In this document: piece by piece, positions 42,837 to 46,619 of the stretch
Numbering within the stretch: the first letter of the stretch is position 1
Layout: every line of letters begins with the position of its first letter
Assembly: GCA_013151495.1 (NCBI GenBank)
Contig: JAADIE010000081.1
Span: forward strand, 1 to 46,619
DNA: 46,619 nt
Reading direction: 5' to 3'
From: Nitrospirota bacterium
GTDB taxonomy: Bacteria; Nitrospirota; Thermodesulfovibrionia; Thermodesulfovibrionales; JdFR-85
Position numbers and translations under genes: made by a program
The notes under the pieces: model-generated
Told to the model about the DNA's origin: nothing
Databases searched by the model: none
The model's input: only the letters and a program-made list of their open reading frames with translations

Positions 42837-44633
42837 CTAAAGCTCCTCGTAAAGGACGGTTTTGTTTCTGCCTTCCTGTTTTGCCCTGTAAAGGGCCTGA
42901 TCAGCCCGCTCTATTAAGTCTTCACGAGTCCTTGCATCTTCAGGATAGGAGGCAATACCCAGACTTAATGTAACATTGATATCTGCTGTGTCGGTTTTAA
43001 CAGTAGTCTGTTCCACCTTTTTGCGCAGACGTTCGGCTATCTTTTTGGCCTCTCTTGCAGTTGATTTAAGGATTATCAAAGCAAATTCCTCACCACCGTA
43101 TCGTGCCGGGAAATCAATCTCTCTTACTGCCTTACGAATGATTTCGGCTATTTTTTTCAGGACAGCATCTCCGGCAGGATGCCCGTAAGTATCATTTACC
43201 TTTTTAAAATGATCGATATCAAGAAGTATCAGGGATACTGGTTCTGTGTAGCGGTCTGCCCTTTTAAGCTCTTCCTGTAAACGCTCCTGAAAGCGTCTGT
43301 GATTGTATAGCCCTGTTAGACCATCTGTAAAGGCCATCATCTTTATTTCTTCATGCAGCATTGCCTTTGATGCACTCTCAGAGGCCTGGTAAAGATAGAC
43401 CTCCAGCAGATGGCGCTGGATCTGGTTGAAGGCATCCCTTTTTGATGAAAAAACAGCCACCATGGCCTGTACCCTTTTTTCAATAATCAGTGGTACAACA
43501 AACATGCTCTTGGGATTTACTCCGTTAAGAGGTAGCGCCTTTTTCTTATACATGGCAAGATCTGAAAAATACAGGGGTTTTTTGTTACTCCTTATCAACT
43601 CAAGCAGGGTTTCTTTAAGCTTTTTAATACTGACTTTTTGCTCCTTGATGATCAGTTTGTCTGGTTTGTAGATCCTGTAGCTACTGTTTGTACGCCACAA
43701 AAGTACAGCGGAGCCCCCAGTAAGGGCCTCTGATGACTCCACTATCTTCTGAAGTATCTCATCCAGTTCTATTACCTCTGACAGGGATGAGCCATGTTCA
43801 TGGAGCATGGAGATTGCCTTGTATGAGAGCTTAATCTGAGAAAACATCCTCTGCCTGCCAAGACTTCTGGCAATCTCTTTTGCTATAAGATCCACTACCG
43901 ATTGATCCTTCTCGGTAAAGGCCCTGTAACGGATACTCTCTACACAGAGCACACCAAGGGGTATCTGATCGTCCACTACTGGTGAGGCAATCAGGCTTTT
44001 GATTCTCTCTCCACTGTAATAACCAGGGTTTTTGATTTCACCCTCTTCGGCCCAGATAAGAATGGATTTTTTCTGGAGAAGGACTTCATAAATTATTCCT
44101 TCATCCACAGGATTGCATTCCGTGTCTTTTGCTGAACAAAGACAGGTGAGTTCACCATCTCTGTAGACAAAAATATGAGCATTGTCGGCCACCGTTGCCA
44201 CCTGAGATAGTAACATCAATTCTTCAAGTTCCTCTTTGAGGCTCTTTTCTTCTGAATAAAAGGAGGAAAGAATAAGGTCTTCATCAAGGTGATGACTTGT
44301 CTCAGCAAGCTCCTTTGCCTGGCTTTTAAGTGATGAGAGCCTTTGGCTGAGTGACTCCAGTGATTCCTTATGTTGGTGGGTAATTCCCCAGATCACAATA
44401 GATGAAAAGATGCTATAAAGAATTATCCAGATAGAAGGATTACTAATTGACAGTGTGGTCAGGAGCTCTTTAAGGTGAACAAGGGGTTGAAATGCGATAA
44501 CCATTATCAGGGCCTTGAGCCCGATAAAATTAACACTTACTGCCATAACAGGAATATGTACATAGTGGATAATATCAAGCCTGGTTATCTGGTATAGGGC
44601 TTCAGCTATGCTCTGTAATATAAAAACAGGCAA
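42837..44633 (-). CDS. membrane GAF-GGDEF diguanylate cyclase
   Basis: The product has an N-terminal membrane region, a coiled coil (about 85-120), two GAF domains (about 125-265 and 275-420) and a C-terminal GGDEF domain (about 430-595) with the intact G-G-E-E-F near 540 and an R-E-I-D inhibitory site five residues upstream. It should make c-di-GMP. The ORF track begins at TTG 44633, but the same frame stays open upstream and encodes at least two more hydrophobic stretches (I-L-L-P-V-L-L-V-A-L and I-I-L-T-S-S-A-L-A-V-F-L) after K-K-A-R-K-R, back to a CTG at 44798 next to the DUF507 stop. The true protein is probably about 650 residues with five membrane segments and a non-ATG or frameshifted start. 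Confidence 0.88.
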   Translation of the reverse strand: MPVFILQSIAEALYQITRLDIIHYVHIPVMAVSVNFIGLKALIMVIAFQPLVHLKELLTTLSISNPSIWIILYSIFSSIVIWGITHQHKESLESLSQRLSSLKSQAKELAETSHHLDEDLILSSFYSEEKSLKEELEELMLLSQVATVADNAHIFVYRDGELTCLCSAKDTECNPVDEGIIYEVLLQKKSILIWAEEGEIKNPGYYSGERIKSLIASPVVDDQIPLGVLCVESIRYRAFTEKDQSVVDLIAKEIARSLGRQRMFSQIKLSYKAISMLHEHGSSLSEVIELDEILQKIVESSEALTGGSAVLLWRTNSSYRIYKPDKLIIKEQKVSIKKLKETLLELIRSNKKPLYFSDLAMYKKKALPLNGVNPKSMFVVPLIIEKRVQAMVAVFSSKRDAFNQIQRHLLEVYLYQASESASKAMLHEEIKMMAFTDGLTGLYNHRRFQERLQEELKRADRYTEPVSLILLDIDHFKKVNDTYGHPAGDAVLKKIAEIIRKAVREIDFPARYGGEEFALIILKSTAREAKKIAERLRKKVEQTTVKTDTADINVTLSLGIASYPEDARTREDLIERADQALYRAKQEGRNKTVLYEEL

Positions 44634-44794
44634 CCACGCATACAGGGCCTGCCAGCCCTTATGGTAGCAGTATCCTAAAAATACAGCTAATGCTGATGAG
44701 GTTAAAATTATGTACAGAGGGGTTTTCTGGGATATGCCTGAGTAAAGAACTCCACACTGAAGGGCTACTAACAGTACTGGCAGAAGGATATTGA

Positions 44795-45071
44795 TCAGAT
44801 GTCTCTTCCGCGCCTTTTTTCCTCCTCTTTAAAAAACTTCTTATAAAGGACCTCCCATTCTGGCGAGCCTTCAACCAGCTTCTTTGAGTAAGAACTGAGT
44901 TTTCGTCTTACCACCTCGTCTATCTCTTCGCCAAGCTTGAGTTCCTCTATTATACTGCGCCTGATCTGTTACTTTGCCCTCTTCCTCGTTAACCTTTATT
45001 AGATTGCGGTTTTTTAACTCCCTTAAAAGCACATGGCTCATGTGGGTGATCTTTTCGTCTGATAACATCAT
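44795..45071 (-). pseudogene. DUF507 protein, single-base frameshift (second copy)
   Basis: Read from ATG 45071, the first 36 codons are normal DUF507 (M-L-S-D-E-K-I-T-H-M-S-H), then the frame runs into a nonsense tail ending at 44871. Skipping one A in the run near 44968-44972 restores R-R-S-I-I-E-E-L-K-L-G-E-E-I-D-E-V-V and the family ending E-G-S-P-E-W-E-V-L-Y-K-K-F-F, stopping at 44795. The 277-base span is one base more than 92 codons. Coding quality on both sides of the shift is high, so a recent mutation or an assembly/sequencing error is likelier than old decay. It overlaps the first DUF507 gene by 4 bases. Confidence 0.85.
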
Positions 45072-45349
45072 AGGATGAGATTCCTCTCTCTGACAAGCTT
45101 TTGTTTGGTAAGATCAAAAAGTCTTTTGTAGTCAAGCCTCTTGTTCTCAATTTCATCTTCAAACTGCTTGAGAATCTCTCTTACTTCGGCATTTAGCCTG
45201 TCTTCAACCATTAACTCATCAAGCAGTATCTCGGCTGTAATGTTTATAAGCTCCTCTTTGTCTATCTCAGAGGTGATATACTCCCTCTTCAGGAGGTCTT
45301 CAATAATCCTCCTTGCCATAGGTGGAACCCATGAACGAGGAATTCGCAT
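45068..45349 (-). CDS. DUF507 family protein (first copy)
   Basis: The 93-residue protein is helical and acidic, with an N-terminal P-R-S-W-V-P-P-M-A-R-R-I-I-E-D-L-L region and a C-terminal K-R-L-D-Y-K-R-L-F-D-L-T-K. The fold and the tandem partner identify it as DUF507, a family of unknown function. It is 2 bases after rpsR, in the ribosomal protein operon, and overlaps the second copy by 4 bases, which suggests that the two work as a pair. Confidence 0.82.
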   Translation of the reverse strand: MRIPRSWVPPMARRIIEDLLKREYITSEIDKEELINITAEILLDELMVEDRLNAEVREILKQFEDEIENKRLDYKRLFDLTKQKLVRERNLIL

Positions 45350-45351
45350 TG

Positions 45352-45573
45352 TTATCTTTCCATAAAAGGAAGCAGTGCTATGTTTCTTGCCCTCTTGATA
45401 GCAGTGGTCAGTTCACGCTGATGCCTGGCACAGGTGCCTGTCATCCTCCGTGGAAGAATTTTGCCCCTTTCGGTCATGTAACCTCTCAGGGTCTTATAGT
45501 CCTTGTAATCAATAAAAGGCACCTTTTCTGCACAGAACTTGCAGTATTTTCTTGTATGGAACCTTCTTACCAT
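45352..45573 (-). CDS. rpsR: 30S ribosomal protein S18
   Basis: The 73-residue S18 has the family motif Y-K-D-Y-K-T-L-R near 23 and [12 protein letters not shown] near 37, with the usual C-x2-C (C-K-F-C) near 11. AAAGGAG precedes it. rpsF-ssb-rpsR is the standard order. Confidence 0.98.
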   Translation of the reverse strand: MVRRFHTRKYCKFCAEKVPFIDYKDYKTLRGYMTERGKILPRRMTGTCARHQRELTTAIKRARNIALLPFMER

Positions 45574-45610
45574 CCCTTAACTCCTTTCAAGATTTTTATA
45601 GCAAATTTTA

Positions 45611-46012
45611 TTAAAATGGTTCAAGTTCAGTTGTTTCATCCGGTGGTACAAGGTCGTCATCAGCGCCAAAGTCATCGGTTGTCTGCGGAGTATCTCTTCT
45701 TGGTAGAAACTTTATGGTGCTTGCAATGACTTCGAACTTGCTACGCTGCTGTCCCTCGTACTCCCACCTTCTTTCACGCAGTCTGCCTTCTACCAGAATC
45801 GGGCTGCCCTTTGAGAGATACTGCGTAGAGCTTTCTGCCTGCTTGCCAAAAACAACGGTGTCTATAAAAAGGGTCTCATCTTTAAACTCATCCCCCTGTT
45901 TGACCCTCGAGTTTACGGCTATTCTCATGTTGGCCACGGCAGTGCCTGCCGGCGTATAACGGAGTTCAGGATCCTTTGTAAGATTTCCTATGAGTATTAT
46001 CTTATTGAACAT
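45611..46012 (-). CDS. ssb: single-stranded DNA-binding protein
   Basis: The 133-residue protein has the OB-fold of bacterial SSB (M-F-N-K-I-I-L-I-G-N-L-T-K-D-P-E near 1-16, F-I-D-T-V-V-F-G-K-Q-A near 48) and an acidic tail ending E-L-E-P-F, the partner-binding tip. It starts directly after the rpsF stop. Confidence 0.97.
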   Translation of the reverse strand: MFNKIILIGNLTKDPELRYTPAGTAVANMRIAVNSRVKQGDEFKDETLFIDTVVFGKQAESSTQYLSKGSPILVEGRLRERRWEYEGQQRSKFEVIASTIKFLPRRDTPQTTDDFGADDDLVPPDETTELEPF

Positions 46013-46372
46013 TTAAGCCTCTTGAGGTGTTGCCTCAGGGGTTTCCTCTGGCTTCTTCAGTTCATCAAAAAGCTGTTTTAGTTGCCTTTTGTCCATCCTG
46101 ATAAACATGAACTTGAATACAGGCTCAAATACTCTGTAAAAACGTTCAATCTTTTCAATTGCATCAGAAGGAGCCTTGAATGTATAAAGAATATAGTAAC
46201 CCTGAGTCCTTTTGTTCAGCTCATAGGCGAGTTTCCTACGCCCCCAGTTATCCTCTTTAAGAATCTCCCCTCCGTGTTTTTCAATGGTCCCCTTAATCTT
46301 TTGTGAGACCTCCTGGAGTTCTTCCTCACCAAGTGAGGGTTCAATAATAACAATATTCTCGTAGTAATTCAT
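46013..46372 (-). CDS. rpsF: 30S ribosomal protein S6
   Basis: The 119-residue S6 shows M-N-Y-Y-E-N-I-V-I-I, the W-G-R-R-K-L-A-Y motif near 43 and a Glu/Pro-rich C-terminal tail. AAAAGGAGGT lies at ideal spacing. It heads the rpsF-ssb-rpsR-DUF507-DUF507 operon. Confidence 0.98.
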   Translation of the reverse strand: MNYYENIVIIEPSLGEEELQEVSQKIKGTIEKHGGEILKEDNWGRRKLAYELNKRTQGYYILYTFKAPSDAIEKIERFYRVFEPVFKFMFIRMDKRQLKQLFDELKKPEETPEATPQEA

Positions 46373-46462
46373 CTTTGTACCTCCTTTTGGATCTATAGCC
46401 CTCTTTAATTTAATTAAGAGAGCAAGGAGTTATTGTAATAATAACCCAGATTTAATCCATTA

Positions 46463-46492
46463 AGCATAACCTATCAGGGTGAGGTATGTCAA
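46463..46492 (-). promoter_or_regulatory. rpsF operon promoter
   Basis: On the minus strand TTGACA (46487-46492), 18-base spacer, TATGCT (46463-46468; four of six). The start near 46456 gives an 84-base leader holding a short hairpin CTCTT/AAGAG and the ribosome-binding site. I see no clear S6:S18 leader motif. Bases 46493-46619 hold nothing I can identify. Confidence 0.55.
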
Positions 46493-46619
46493 TATAATGT
46501 CGTTTTAATGACGTAGATAGGTATAGAGATATTTACCACTCTAAGAGAAAAACAATACACATAGAAGAAGGAAAGACAGGAGAACGGATAAGTACGGTTG
46601 AAACTTTAAGTAGGATAAC

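Noticed and set aside
42833-42846. GGAGCT-AA-AGCTCC palindrome at the ogt/cyclase junction as a terminator
   Set aside because: Stem is only six bases with no T-run on either strand; too weak to call.
46373-46456. S6:S18 autoregulatory leader in front of rpsF
   Set aside because: Operon order would fit, but I could not find the conserved motif; the only hairpin is a short AT-rich one.
1-46619. CRISPR arrays, IS elements, prophage or integrases
   Set aside because: No regularly spaced repeats, transposase or integrase motifs, or att-like repeats at the tRNA genes were seen.

Overview
The window looks like a chromosomal segment of an anaerobic, Gram-negative-type bacterium with moderate GC. 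Evidence for anaerobiosis is a complete Rnf complex, a molybdenum formate dehydrogenase with iron-sulfur and flavin partner subunits, NiFe-hydrogenase maturation genes (hypF, hypD), a LarB homologue and a B12-radical SAM protein. Evidence for a Gram-negative-like signalling style is sigma-54 control and several c-di-GMP proteins. The gene content would fit Nitrospirota (Thermodesulfovibrionia-like) or Desulfobacterota, but I cannot settle the taxon from sequence alone. There is no phage, IS element, CRISPR array or rRNA operon; nearly all of it is dense core-genome coding.

Layout. 1-2.6 kb: an HDOD remnant at the window edge, an acyl-CoA/acyl-ACP synthetase, a small coiled-coil protein, tRNA-Gly(GCC) and tRNA-Cys(GCA). 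2.6-8.2 kb: B12-radical SAM protein (minus), hypF-hypD (plus). 7.4-10.9 kb (minus): yceD-rpmF-plsX-fabH-larB, a lipid-synthesis/ribosome operon ending in a nickel-cofactor gene. 11.1-13.3 kb (plus): acyP-bioB-MBL hydrolase. 13.3-18.3 kb (minus): mnmA-histidine kinase-TPR-tsaB-ychF. 18.4-18.7 kb: a frameshifted flavodoxin-like pseudogene. 18.9-24.6 kb: a sigma-54 response regulator, a small two-CW protein with its own -24/-12 promoter, and a convergent formate dehydrogenase operon (alpha subunit, Fe-S subunit, FAD/NAD reductase) that also has a close match to a -24/-12 promoter. 24.7-30.3 kb (plus): rnfCDGEAB. 30.3-34.1 kb (minus): mltG-ispG-panC-thioredoxin-like-PUA-like. 34.2-36.1 kb (minus): groES-groEL behind a textbook CIRCE operator. 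36.2-37.8 kb (minus): rhomboid protease and a zinc-ribbon receiver protein. 37.9-44.8 kb: a signalling block with an HD-GYP response regulator, a giant Rossmann-GAF-PAS-kinase-REC-REC-GGDEF protein, an Ogt methyltransferase and a membrane GAF-GGDEF protein. 44.8-46.6 kb (minus): rpsF-ssb-rpsR followed by two DUF507 genes, the second frameshifted.

How it works together. The energy block is coherent: formate dehydrogenase feeds electrons through Fe-S and flavin subunits to NAD(P), and Rnf couples NADH/ferredoxin to an ion gradient. The adjacent sigma-54 activator plus two -24/-12 promoters suggest a local regulon that switches on the formate dehydrogenase and the two-CW protein; the NtrB-like kinase on the other side of mnmA is the obvious candidate partner. 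This local sigma-54 circuit and the seven-domain signalling protein with an N-terminal dinucleotide-binding-like domain are the most interesting items. Several starts were moved from the ORF-track position on the basis of ribosome-binding sites and family starts; each entry says so.
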